This document shows, piece by piece, positions 11,055-21,308 of a DNA stretch of 64,000 bases. The notes beneath the pieces are model-generated. The model was not told where the DNA came from. It saw only the letters and a list, made by a program, of their open reading frames with translations, and ran no database searches. Source of the DNA: Gamarada debralockiae (lineage: Eukaryota; Ascomycota; Leotiomycetes; Helotiales; Hyphodiscaceae); the NCBI GenBank assembly GCA_002803225.1, contig NXFV01000167.1:1-64000 (forward strand). The letters are read 5' to 3'. A program made the translations under genes and the position numbers. Numbering within the stretch: the stretch's first letter is position 1; each line of letters begins with the position of its first letter.

Positions 11055-11077
11055 AAACAAATCGGGGCCCCCGATTT
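11055..11077. repeat. Palindromic repeat, copy C (rps25 promoter)
   Basis: AACAAATCGGGGCCCCCGAT plus TT, in the same orientation as copy B but without the GTACTTT module. It ends about 130 bp upstream of the rps25 start codon. Confidence 0.6.
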
Positions 11078-11209
11078 TTACGCACGTGCCACATCGCTTA
11101 GCCTCATTGTTCCCGCACAATTTTGGAATTTCATCGATTTCGAGCGGATTTTTGACCCTCGACAACTCCAACTTCAACAAACCATCGACGACTGCATCAA
11201 ATCGTCAAT

Positions 11210-11672
11210 ATGGCACCAGCAAACACCGGCGCGAAGAAGCAGAAGAAGAAGTGGTACGTGACGAACGATCGTGTTCCCGGCCTCTCACCTCTCACCTCTC
11301 ACCTCTCAGCCACCTCCTCACCTCCACCACAGTAAATCAAGATACTGAATACTGATAATTGAACAGGAGCAAAGGCAAGGTCAAGGATAAAGCGCAACAC
11401 GCCGTCATTCTCGACAAGGCCACTTCCGACAAGCTCTACAAAGATGTTCAATCCTACCGTCTCATCACAGTTGCCACCCTCGTCGACAGACTAAAGATCA
11501 ACGGATCGCTCGCACGGAGATGTTTGGCGGATTTGGAGGAGAAGGGACAGATCAAGAAGGTTGTTGGACACAGCAAGTTGAGCATCTACAGTATGTGATC
11601 TCTGGCAGATTGAGGAGAAGAATATCAGTGGCTAATGGTGAAATAGCTCGTGCTGTTGCTGCTGCGGAATAA
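11210..11672 (+). CDS. rps25: 40S ribosomal protein S25 (eS25)
   Basis: Small-subunit ribosomal protein. Exons 11210-11253, 11367-11590 and 11647-11672 join to 97 residues: MAPANTGAKKQKKKW, SKGKVKDKAQHAVILDKA, the winged-helix core VATLVDRLKINGSLARRCL, and the terminal AVAAAE. Length and order match fungal eS25. The first intron (113 nt) directly follows the lysine-rich N-terminus and holds a 7-base tandem repeat. The second (56 nt) leaves a 26-nt last exon. Confidence 0.95.
11284..11308 (+). repeat. CTCACCT tandem repeat in rps25 intron 1
   Basis: Three full copies plus part of a fourth of the heptamer CTCACCT. It is purely a microsatellite-like expansion in the intron and keeps clear of the splice sites. 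Confidence 0.7.
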
Positions 11673-12316
11673 GAATCTCGATACCTAGTTCTACGATGTC
11701 ATGACCACTCTTCCTTCGAACTCGAATATGGGGTAGATGCAGAGGAGAAAGCCATGGATTGGGCATTTGCAATGGGTTTGGGACTTTCTTCGGTGTAGCA
11801 TATCCAATCGAATTGCTTCTGCACAACATATTTGGCTGTTGAGATGATAAAATTGATTTGATGCCGTATGCTGAGGGACTGACAACTGACATGAGGGTAC
11901 CTCTATGGAATGTATCTGAGTGCTTCACAAACGCGCTGTGGTCTTGGGTCAAGTCTTGTGTTACATGAAGGATTTAAGTGGAGCAGCATTGCTTCTAGAC
12001 TGAACAGGGGAGGGACAGCAGAGCACAACTTACGCCAGTGACATATCCCGTTCCTTCCCTCCTCCCAATTCTGTCAAAAAAGCCCCTTCATCGTCTAATT
12101 CATAGTTCATGACTTCTGTCCCTCTCACAAAAAGCAAATTCGTAGATCTTCAAATTCGCAATTCTGTGGCTGCAAGGCTAATCTTTTATCTCGCGAGGCT
12201 AAACTCCACCTCTCACTCCACCCAATTCCAATTGACAGATATCTCCAACTCCTCCCATCTCCCTCCTCTCTATAACACATCCATCAATCTGCCGCTGTGA
12301 GAGGAGATAAGCCAAG
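11673..12316. other. Intergenic, no gene seen
   Basis: Region between rps25 and the b5-domain gene. A 106-codon minus-strand ORF (11632-11952) overlaps the end of rps25 and has no visible features. A pyrimidine-rich tract at 12205-12290 probably belongs to the leader of the next gene. Confidence 0.5.
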
Positions 12317-13131
12317 ATGTCAGAAACATCAGAACTCCGCCAAAGGGGCTCCAAAGCCTCCGAGAACAAAAAGGAGGCTCCTGCTCCATCCCCAGCTGCC
12401 ATTGCGAAGGCTGAGGACAAGGGCAGCAATGTCGTCCTCGAAGCCGCACGAACGCTACTGCTCCTCTTCATTATGTCCAGTGCATTGAGCTACTTCGTTA
12501 CGCGCGAGGATATCTTCTGGGGTATGAAGAGGCCTGCTTGGACGAGACCTGAGGTTTTGAAGACGTGGTTTGTAAGTCTTCCTCCTTCCCCAACCAAGCT
12601 CCATGCTAATTCTTGCGTGTATCACAGAATGGACCTCAGGAGCTTACGGATGCGGATTTGAAAAAATATGATGGCTCGAACCCCGAACTCCCAATCTACC
12701 TCGCAATAAACGGCACAATCTACGACGTCTCCCTCGGTCGCAAACACTACGGGCCAGGCGGGTCCTACCATTTCTTCGCCGGAGCAGACGCCTCTCGGGC
12801 CTTCGTAACCAACTGCTTCAAAGAAGACATCACACCCGATATGCGTGGCGTCGAAGATATGTTTATTCCACTGGATGATCCGGAGGTTGATAGCCTGTAT
12901 ACGAAGGGGCAGTTAAAGGCGTTGAAGGAGCAGGAAAGGAGGAAGGCGAAGGAGCAGGTCCATGCTGCGTTGAAGCATTGGGTTGATTTCTTTGAGGGAA
13001 GTAAGAAGTATACGAAGATTGGAAGAGTGAAGAGGGATGAAGGGTGGGAGAGGAGGGGGGAGAAACATCCGCTTTGTAAGAGAGCGCAGGAGGGTAGGCC
13101 GAAGAGTAGACAGCCACCCCCTAAGGAGTAG
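12317..13131 (+). CDS. Membrane-anchored cytochrome b5-like (MAPR/Dap1-type) protein
   Basis: Exons 12317-12571 and 12628-13131 (56-nt intron) give 252 residues. A polar N-terminus is followed by one hydrophobic segment (about residues 44-61, TLLLLFIMSSALSYF) that should anchor it in a membrane. The cytochrome b5-like fold follows: ELTDADLKKYDG, LPIYLAINGTIYDVSLGRKHYGPGGSYHFFAGADASRAF read in parts. This is the signature of membrane-associated progesterone receptor (MAPR) proteins, which bind haem through tyrosines rather than the b5 histidine pair. The C-terminus is highly basic. MAPR relatives support sterol-synthesis cytochromes P450; that role is inferred from the family. It converges on the cupredoxin gene. 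Confidence 0.9.
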
Positions 13132-13518
13132 GTTAGTGATAGAAGAGGCGGTGTTGGCAGGGACACCAAAAGTGTATGCATAGGATGGGACAATGACAGG
13201 CTAGGCGAGGGGTGTATCAGTAATAGGGCGTAGGTATGTTAACAGCACGGAGGTAATCAAAAGGTTGATGATTATCCAAACCCTTCTAATCACAAGGCGG
13301 TTTCATCCACATCCTTCCTATAGCAGGTTCAAGGATTGGCCGTCCTTTGAGATCACAAAACAGTCACTCTCCGCAGTCTCCAAGTTCATCAGACCAAATG
13401 CTTCTATATTCATCATTCTACTCGCGTCAAGCGCGGAAATACACATGCCTCCAAACCCTTTACAATTACACCAAAAAAATATAAATCATCTCCTCTTCTC
13501 CCCCCTTCCATATCCCAT

Positions 13519-14300
13519 TTAAATGAACAAAGCCATACCAAGAGCCAAAAGACCTCCCAAGGAGAGCGCCTCGGATGGCTTGAAGGCAATCGCAGCAGAG
13601 GAGCTCGTAGACTTGGAAGCGGTTGAGCTGGATGTGGAAGTTCCTGAGGCGGAGCTGCTATCAGATCCATTGGTGCTGCTGGTGCTGGTGCTGGCCGTGG
13701 TACCGGAGGTGCCGTTGGAGACAGAAGTACCTGGGAGGTTGACGGTGGCCTTAGCTGCGAGAGCTTGGTAGTTGGCAAGAGTGCGGGTAGAGTTGGCAGT
13801 TGGGCTGAACGCATTATATTAAATCTTGCAAATTCTGCGGTTTGTGAGAGGCAGCTTACTTGACGTTAATGACCATAGTCATTCCATTCTGGCAATGCTT
13901 GCCCTGGGAGCAATAAAGCCACATGGGAGTTGTGTTGTTGATCATAATGGTATATGTGGGGGTCTCTGTAGCAGTGGCCGCAACTGCCATGAAGCCAGAG
14001 AAGACACCGGTGGTGTTTGAGTGGAGGGAAATAGGTTGGCATGGTTGATCGAAGGTCGATTGGGTGACAGTGTGGTTTGCGGGTGCGAATTGGAATTGCA
14101 CCATATCTCCAACGGCTGCTGTAACTGAGTTGGGCGAGTATGCGAGAGTGCCATTTGCGTTTCCGACCTTAACAACATGGACAGTGGTTCCAGCTGCTGG
14201 ATGATTGTTAGCAGGTGCATTCTCGATATGGGATGAGATGAGGCATACCAAGGGCGCTGCCGATGCTCAAGGCAGAGAGTGCGAAAGTTGTGAATTGCAT
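13519..14300 (-). CDS. GPI-anchored serine-rich cupredoxin
   Basis: Exons 14300-14249, 14196-13860 and 13804-13519 give 224 residues. The signal peptide is MQFTTFALSALSIGSAL. A single cupredoxin domain follows (VHVVKVGNANGTLAYSPNSV, VGDMVQFQF). Candidate type-1 copper ligands are His in NHTV and Cys, His and Met in YCSQGKHCQNGM. The tail is rich in Ser/Thr and ends in a hydrophobic segment without a charged end (LGGLLALGMALFI), as in GPI-anchored wall proteins. The acceptor of intron 1 is a CAGCAG pair: the first AG was chosen, and the second would remove one alanine. Family members are extracellular; substrate and redox role are unproven. Confidence 0.92.
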
Positions 14301-16332
14301 ATTGGCGGTGATGAAAAAGATCCCGATCTCTCAAAAAAGAATGAATGTGTGTATGAAGTAAAGGCGTCTAGCGCTGTGTCGTACTGGCCGACAATTAAGG
14401 TATAAGATGAAAGAATGAGTGAGAGAGATGAGAATGAACTGAGAGAGAACTGATGTTGAAGATGGATGAAGAGCCAAGACATTGACCAGACGGGGACCTC
14501 GAAGGCATAAATAAGATTCTGCAATGCTTGCATGATCCCCAAATTCCGAACAAATCCCTTGTCTGTTCCATCTCCTTACTAGGGGCGATGGCCGTGAGGT
14601 TGGTCAAGGCTTTGTGGCTGTCAATCGAAACACGTTTTGACTATGGCTCAAACGGGGAGGGTGCTTAGACGGACATTGGATGGCATGTCCAAAAGAAAGT
14701 AAAAACGGTCTGAAATGCGCATACGTCAACGGTTTTCGTTCGTAGTAAAGCGATTGTAGCAGCGAAACGGGCGGGCTGCGGTCGCCAACTTGGCGCGCCA
14801 AACTGTAACGTTTTTCATTGCGACAGCGACATCTTCGAGCTCACAAAAACATTTATTTTTATCCCAAATTCCTTCATCGCTACCTACAATCTCATTTCGT
14901 TAGGCTATGCCGCCGGACATTGGCACACCGCATGAGGACAATTCCGGCGAGGCGAGGAAATGGTGAAGCACGGATGTGTGTCAGTCGCGACAACACCAAA
15001 ACATTGCGAGTTTCATGCTAGGGTCGTGCTCCCGTGACTCGAGTACGTATGATGACAAACATGACAGACAAGACAAATCCGATATGACAAGCCAATTTTG
15101 GATGTTTCGAGGTCTATGCTAAGGAAGCATTTCTGCAGCTGGAACAAATTTTAAGTTGTGCGAGTCCTGGGGCCCATATTAATAGCAGCAGGTCTGCCAG
15201 CCCCGAAGAACCTTGAGGGTTCACGATGTAGATCTCGGTCGCACGATGCAGATTAATCATTAAACTCTTAAAGGTCGGTTCAGTCTGTAACTTTGCCAAT
15301 AATCCAGGAAGAATTGGCCGTTCTGTCCAGGAGGCGAAAAGGAGAAGGGGAAGCGCCAATGTTGCTAAGGGGTGCAGGCGAGTTGCCATCTCCGGCAAAA
15401 CGACCCAGATATTTTCTAGGAATCACAAGTCCAGCAGATTTTAAAAAATGAGAAGCCCAAAATCTCCAGCAAAAGGTTGACACAGCCAAAAGCGGTTCTA
15501 TGAGGTCCGCAAGTGGCGATCTGAAGTTGCGGAGTAAAGATAGCCGCTGGCAGTTCGCAACTGGGTCCAATAAACTTGCTCCCCGTCGACTTACTCCCCG
15601 CCTCTCAATATCGGACAATCCGGCAGACAAGACCCAGAGGCTATTCTATCCGTCCGAACCTGTTCATAGACATCAGATGCAACTTTCTCTATTTTCGTTC
15701 TCCCAAACTGAGAGACTGAAAGGCCAGACGCTCGTCTACGCGGATTGCGGGGATGGGAGTTCTGCAGGCAAGGCCTTCCATTGGATTGAAGATATGCGAA
15801 CAATATAGGAGAATTATCCAAGTTGAAAAGTCCCGGCTGTGGCGCCCGTCTCCTCATATTGGGTTTATCAGCCGGAAGACAAACGCATGGTTGTGAGAAG
15901 CTTGAGATGTTCTATAGTGTTGGTATCGGCTAGAGCAGATCAGCCGACTCGATTTTGGGAGGGGAACACGGGATAGAAGGCAGACGTTTAAGAAGTTGCG
16001 AATCGCTCCTGAGATGTCGGCTTGAGGTTAAACTATTGTCAATCTAGGAACAGTCGAGAACGTGCCGGTAGATTGGGGTCCAGAGTTGCATTGCATGTCG
16101 GAATACGAGAAAAAGAGTAAATCAGGGGAATTTTTTTGACTATTGCCAAGTGAAAAACCTGTCCTTTGCCTCCCAGAATGGTGATAAGAAGAGTTTGAAT
16201 CCTACTCTTGAATAGTTCTGCAGATGCTATATCGAAGCTACCGTCTCAAGAAACTTCGTCCCAGCGAACCTCCATCCATCACGAGACATTGCCCCTAAAT
16301 CAAGCCTCCTCCACGATACAACCTCCTCCAAC
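14301..16332. other. 2-kb intergenic stretch, no gene seen
   Basis: Promoters of the divergent cupredoxin and small secreted protein genes. Minus-strand ORFs at 15114-15857 overlap each other in several frames and show no motif. No tRNA or repeat was recognised. Confidence 0.5.
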
Positions 16333-16677
16333 ATGCAACTCTCATCATTCCTCCCTCTCGTCCTCGCTCTCCTCCCCGCGCTCGTCGCTGGTGATGCTTG
16401 TGTGGCTGGTGGCCCTGCCGCGCAGGTCACGGAGGCAAAGGAATGTTGCTTATTCTACGGCGGAACCTGGTATCAGTTCTACGACGTCCAAGCTATCTGT
16501 GTTCTCGCTAGCACAAACACCAAATGGTACGAGAAATGTTTGACATACATCCCAAATTCGCTACTGGACACCGAGTGTATTCCAGGAGATGGTGCTGGAT
16601 TGAGCAGCAGTGGGATGACGGCAACTGCGACCGCCACACCTCAAGTCACTTTGACCGCGAGGACATTTGGCTCTTAA
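16333..16677 (+). CDS. Small cysteine-containing secreted protein
   Basis: Single exon, 114 residues. The first 20 residues form a clear signal peptide (MQLSSFLPLVLALLPALVAG). The mature part has six cysteines (DAC, ECC, AIC, EKC, TEC), compatible with three disulphides, and a threonine-rich tail. Small size, secretion and even cysteine number are the usual description of fungal effector-like proteins, but no known family is recognised. The leader at 16208-16332 is pyrimidine-rich. Confidence 0.75.
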   Translation: MQLSSFLPLVLALLPALVAGDACVAGGPAAQVTEAKECCLFYGGTWYQFYDVQAICVLASTNTKWYEKCLTYIPNSLLDTECIPGDGAGLSSSGMTATATATPQVTLTARTFGS

Positions 16678-17294
16678 GAAGATGGGGTATAGGTTGGAGG
16701 ATGGAGATTGGGAAAGAGGTAACGAACAAGTGATGGATGTTGAAACGTGGGAGTGACTATGGGGGGAATGTAGGGCGGGAAGAAAGGAAGACAAAAGGAG
16801 AGACAGGAGTTGTGCTTGCATTTGTTCATGCCATTGAGTTCGGATATGAGAGTGTTGTATATTTGAAAGGGACAAGTTACATAAGGGAATTGATACCATA
16901 CGGCAGCCTTGCTGGACAGATATTGGCAAGTTTTCCAATTGACACCGAGAAAACTTCATCGGTACTTCTGATTTCCGCAGCTCGGAGAGAAACGGGCTTG
17001 AAACTTTGCCAAAAGCATACCTGAGAAAGGGAGAGGAAGATCCAAGCTGTGATATGCTCTTTGGGTATTTCGTCCTCCTCGTACCAAACATGGAAAGCCA
17101 TAAAAGCCGTCCGGTCCCAATGCCCTAATACAAGTTCCAGGCTCCAAAACACCTCATGGATACTCTGTTAAGCCGATCTCCATATGCATCATTAAACATG
17201 TCGTATCTTTTTTGTCGTCATCCCTCGAACTGCAAAGCGATAGTGCAGCCAGTAAGCCCTGAGTCGTATACCACCAAAAGCTTCTTCAATCCCT
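16678..17294. other. Intergenic, no gene seen
   Basis: A 176-codon minus-strand ORF (16561-17091) covers the 3' end of the secreted protein gene and this stretch. Its composition is unremarkable and overlapping ORFs exist in other frames, so it is not accepted. Confidence 0.45.
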
Positions 17295-17888
17295 TCAAAA
17301 GTCCAACAGCAACTGCGGCGCCAACTTCTCCAAATCCTCGACCTCCAAAAACCCATCCCCCACCCCGGCCCCACCACCATTCCTCTCATCAACCTCAACC
17401 CTCGCAAAAGCTGCCCTAGCCAATGCCTCCCTCACGAACGTCTCCATATACCTTCCCACAGCCGCACTCGCATCTTTACTCAATCTCGTGCCTTCCTCTT
17501 TGAAATTCTCATGCAATAACCTCGTCAACAGATCCGGTGGGATACCCTCCCTCCTTTCCTCTTCATCTGCTGGCTCATCTTGTGAATCGATTTCTATAGG
17601 ATCATCAACGCTGACGACGTCGGCGTCTGATGCGAAGGGATCGTCTTCGGATCCGGGTTGTGTGTCCGGGGAGAGGGATGGTAGACCGGAAGTGCGGGCG
17701 GGGGCTTTGAAACCGTTGCTTCCCCTTCCTGTTGCGTTGGATTTTTCTTTGGCTTTGGTGGTGGAGCGGGGCTTTGATATCGAGGTTGTTGAGCCTATTG
17801 ACTTGCGAGCGGTTGTGGATTTGGGTTTGGTGGACTTTTTGGTAGCTGAGGTTGAGGGTCGTGGGGGTTTGAAGGTTTTTGGGGGCAT
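17295..17888 (-). CDS. MHF2: CENP-X / MHF2-like histone-fold protein
   Basis: Single exon, 197 residues. The C-terminal 85 residues match the CENP-X/MHF2 pattern: GIPPDLLTRLLHENFKEEGTRLS, DASAAVGRYMETFVREALARAAF and the terminal LEVEDLEKLAPQLLLDF. MHF2 pairs with MHF1/CENP-S in a histone-fold tetramer that loads the FANCM helicase at stalled forks and acts at kinetochores. The first 110 residues are a low-complexity basic Ser/Thr/Lys-rich tail then an acidic patch (EIDSQDEPADEEE). Most MHF2 proteins are only 80-110 residues, so this extension is unusual. It is continuous with the domain and has no stop or intron signal between. Confidence 0.85.
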   Translation of the reverse strand: MPPKTFKPPRPSTSATKKSTKPKSTTARKSIGSTTSISKPRSTTKAKEKSNATGRGSNGFKAPARTSGLPSLSPDTQPGSEDDPFASDADVVSVDDPIEIDSQDEPADEEERREGIPPDLLTRLLHENFKEEGTRLSKDASAAVGRYMETFVREALARAAFARVEVDERNGGGAGVGDGFLEVEDLEKLAPQLLLDF

Positions 17889-18392
17889 TGCGTTTTCGTT
17901 TTAGGAGGATCGGAGGTTGTTTATGTAGTGGTAGTAGTGTGGAGGTTTGAGTGCGGAGGAGGGAGTGAGCATGTTTGAATGGAGAATTGACGCGTTTCGA
18001 TTTCGCGAGAAACGCGCTCAATTGAACGCGCACGTGATGGAAGTGCTTCTTCCAAAATTGATTTTCCAAATCTTAGAATGGTTAGACTACTGATTTGAAG
18101 GAGTGCCAGGATTTGGAACAATCGGACTTCAACCCTCAAAGGTTGTAATCTTGGAGGTAGTCGAGAAGTCGACGTGCGATTCATTTGCTATGTGTATGAT
18201 ATTCCCCAACGAGACTTGGCTATACAACGCTCATTCATATTCTAAACAGTAATTACAATACAAAACTCATAAAGTAGAAAAGCAGTCAAGACACCCAGCA
18301 CGCCAATAAACGCCAGGTGCTATGCTGCCAGGAAAAAAGCGCTCAATACCCCTATCCAAGCATACTCCAGAACAAAAGCTACTAACAACTTT
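17889..18392. other. Intergenic, no gene seen
   Basis: Upstream of the MHF2-like gene and downstream of the coiled-coil gene. Short minus-strand ORFs at 17921-18184 have no recognisable features. Confidence 0.5.
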
Positions 18393-20023
18393 TCATGTAC
18401 TAGCCTGGCTTCCTCCTCGCACATTTCCATTTCTGATTGCTGGCGCACTGATGTCTCTTCTTATTCCTCCTTCAACCATTTGCTTTCTCGGGGTCAAAGT
18501 GCCCTGTGCCAAACTTCTTGCTCGTCCTCGACGCTCGCGGATCTGTGCTAGTGCTTCCTCTCGTGACATAGTTGGGCTCAAGGCCGGGTTGCTAAGGTCT
18601 GCGGGTAAGGTTGATGGAGGCGTGAGATCGGGTGGGTTGGCTAATGGGATGCGGGTGGTTGTTGATATGGTGTGGAATGTTGGGACCATTGTTGTATTAC
18701 CATCTTCGCTGCGAGTAGGGCTGCTGGGGCTGTGGGGTGCATCGAGGAGAGACAACAACGAAGTGTTGGCATCCAAGACGAGGGCTGGAGCTGGAGGCTC
18801 ACAGGACGGAGTGCGTGCGAAACTTCTTTCCGGAAGGGTTGACTCCTGGAAGATTGGCGCATTGAAGGTTTTCTTCGCTGGTGATATCCATGGAGACTCC
18901 TCAGGAGCTGGAGAGATAGTTCGGAAGATGCCTTCAGCTGGTATGAACACTGTGCTTGAACGTCCAGTCTGGATCTTCTGAGCGGGTCCTTCGGAAGTGG
19001 TTGGTCTTTGAGATTCCGCGTTTCGTGATGCTCTTGTTGCGCAACAATTGAAACGGCACTCTGCCTCTAAGAATTCGACTTGATCAAGTGCCCGGCTTGC
19101 TTTCTGCTCTTCCCATTCGAGCCTCATTCGGAGATCATCCAACTCCTCCTCACTGGCAGCTGACGATAATGTGGTGACAGGATCCAGGGACTTCCTTGCT
19201 TTCTTCGGTGATGCAAATTCGTCGTCTTCGGGAGAACTTGGCAGTGGAAGGCGGCCTTCGGCAGCGATCCTAGCAATCTCTTCGTTCTTCGCGATCGTTC
19301 GGAGTGCGTCTCGTTCTTGCTCGACCAGCTTGATCTGCTCTTGTATTTGCGCCAGCTCCTCTTGAACTCCAACCAACTGATATCTCGCCGCGAAAGCCTC
19401 TTGTTCTCGCTTGGCACTGCGCTCTTTCTCTTGCTCTAGATCGGCTTGCGCTATCTTCGCCGCATTACGTGACGACTTGAGCTCTTCCTGTAGCTTTACT
19501 ACAACGGACTGCGACTTGAATGACTCCTTGCGCGCTCTTCTTATCTCCTTCTCCCATAATATTTGTGTATGCGCATGTGTTTCCTTGGCTCGACCGTAAT
19601 TCTCCTGTAGAAAATATTAGCAGCTATGGCTTTTGCGCCGGAAGCAATACAGACCATTACGTTCTCCAATCTCTCCCCAACCTTCCGCTCTCTTTCTTTC
19701 CCCTCCTCGACCTGTCTTCTCAGGGCTCTAACATCATCTCTGTATCTCCGCATCTCACTCTCCGCCTCCTCCCGTCCAAGCATCGCGCGCTTCAACGCCG
19801 CATCATTTGTTTTGCGTTCCAACTGCTTGCCCTGAAAAGCCAACGAGTTGAAAGCCGCAACCTTATCATGAACAGAGCTCTCGCGTGAATGCTGTCGGCT
19901 CTCTCCCCGTACGCTCGCAGGAGAATCGGGATCGAATTGTGGGCGTTGCTGGTTGACGCGTTCGGGAGAGACTGCATATAATGGTGTCCCTGGTAATCCA
20001 GGGAATTTGTACGATGTATCCAT
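18393..20023 (-). CDS. Coiled-coil protein, probable spindle-pole-body associated
   Basis: Exons 20023-19655 and 19604-18393 (50-nt intron, GTCTGT..CTACAG) give 526 residues. The N-terminus (MDTSYKFPGLPGTPLYAVSP) is followed by about 190 residues of heptad-rich charged sequence (QLERKTNDAALKRAMLGREE through IKLVEQERDALRTI). Then comes a short conserved-looking LDQVEFLEAECRFNCC, and a Ser/Pro-rich, probably phosphorylated tail with SREEALAQIRERRGRARS. Pezizomycotina proteins of this architecture are commonly annotated as spindle-pole-body formation or septation proteins. That label is from memory of the family and is not proven here. Confidence 0.8.
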
Positions 20024-21308
20024 GTGTTCAAATGAACTGCTAGGAAATCTATGTTATTGAGATGTTGCTCATACGCAAAATGATGAGGTTACTTAGACAT
20101 CCTTGGAGATGGTGGTCCAAGTTTTGCCGTGTTTACTATGTCGCGCCTATTAAGGCTAGCTCCACTTTTCAGTGGCTCTTCCGTTGCTACGAGAAACGCC
20201 ACCAATTTTTGCGCAGGGAGGCTGAAAGATTTCGGAAATGAGATTGATATCAAAATCTTTGTGATTTGAGAGATTTTTATCATTCTACAGTATTATTAAC
20301 GTCATTGAATTCGGTTTCACCATTGCAAAACTAAGTCGTTCTCAAAAATTCATTGTCAGACCTTCTTCGTCCATGTATATTCTGTTACCAGGACTGAGTA
20401 ATTGTTCCATTTATTGCATTTACTCAGCTTCCTCGAGCATATTGATTCTCTTCGGCAGAGCACCAGTGCATTGCAGTACTGATCCCTTATGATCAGTACA
20501 GTACCCCAAGGTTTCAAAAGACTCCGTCGTTGTCAAAAAAAGGGAGAGATCCGGTAAGCTTGATCTCACAGCATTACATCCGTCTGTCTTTGGTACCTGC
20601 GATCATTCTTATCGACATCAATGACAACAGATATTACCATTTCTGACATCCCAACAACCACCAATCTGCATAATGTCTTTAGGGCTTTCGCGCAGTGAAT
20701 CATCATCGGACCATCGGACAAGAGGCGGTGTCCTGTGTCTGGCATGTCTTTGGGTCTTCGTCCAGAACGAAAGCTCTTTTGTAGATGCTGAGAAGAATGT
20801 GTACGTCCGTAGATTCCTTGGCCCAAATGTCCAATAGCCTTGAGACGTCGTAGGAGAGAGTGAAAGCTGTCTCAGTCTCTTCTCGGTGCTCATATCTAGT
20901 ACCCGATGAGAAGACCGAAATGCATTCTTGAAGCACCGACACAACCTTGTTATGCAGCTATCAGTGATTATCACCAACCTGTCTATCGAATTGAGCCTCC
21001 ATAAACAAGATGACTATTGCTCTAGTGATATCAAAAGAGAGAAGAAGTGAATAAAAGATTTTCACCTCCGACTTGACTGTATCCCACGCTTGCTTAGTCA
21101 GCCGGGAGAATTCGGCCACGGCGACTCGACGCTAGTGGTCGGACCAGCCGCCAATTCCTAGCTTTTAAAAAGCTGTTATTTCCTTAACCTTCCCGAACAC
21201 TACAAAAATCTTTTCTGTCGATTCTCTCAACGACACACCTTCAACTCTTCATCCCTTTTCTATCACATCTCCCCTCAGTCCTTTGATCGCTGATCACCCG
21301 TCGCAAAC
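20024..21308. other. 1.3-kb intergenic stretch, no gene seen
   Basis: Divergent promoter region between the coiled-coil gene and the ADP/ATP carrier. Overlapping minus-strand ORFs at 20566-20977 lack motifs. A small palindromic TGATCAGTACAGTAC word occurs near 20489. Confidence 0.5.

Noticed and set aside
16561..17091. 176-codon minus-strand ORF overlapping the small secreted protein
   Set aside because: Antisense to a gene with a clear signal peptide. No recognisable features.
17488..17904. 138-codon plus-strand ORF
   Set aside because: Mirror of the MHF2-like coding region. The minus-strand frame has a recognisable histone-fold domain.
18322..18981. 219-codon plus-strand ORF
   Set aside because: Lies antisense inside exon 2 of the coiled-coil gene, whose frame has the better coding sense and intron structure. 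The ORF has no motif.
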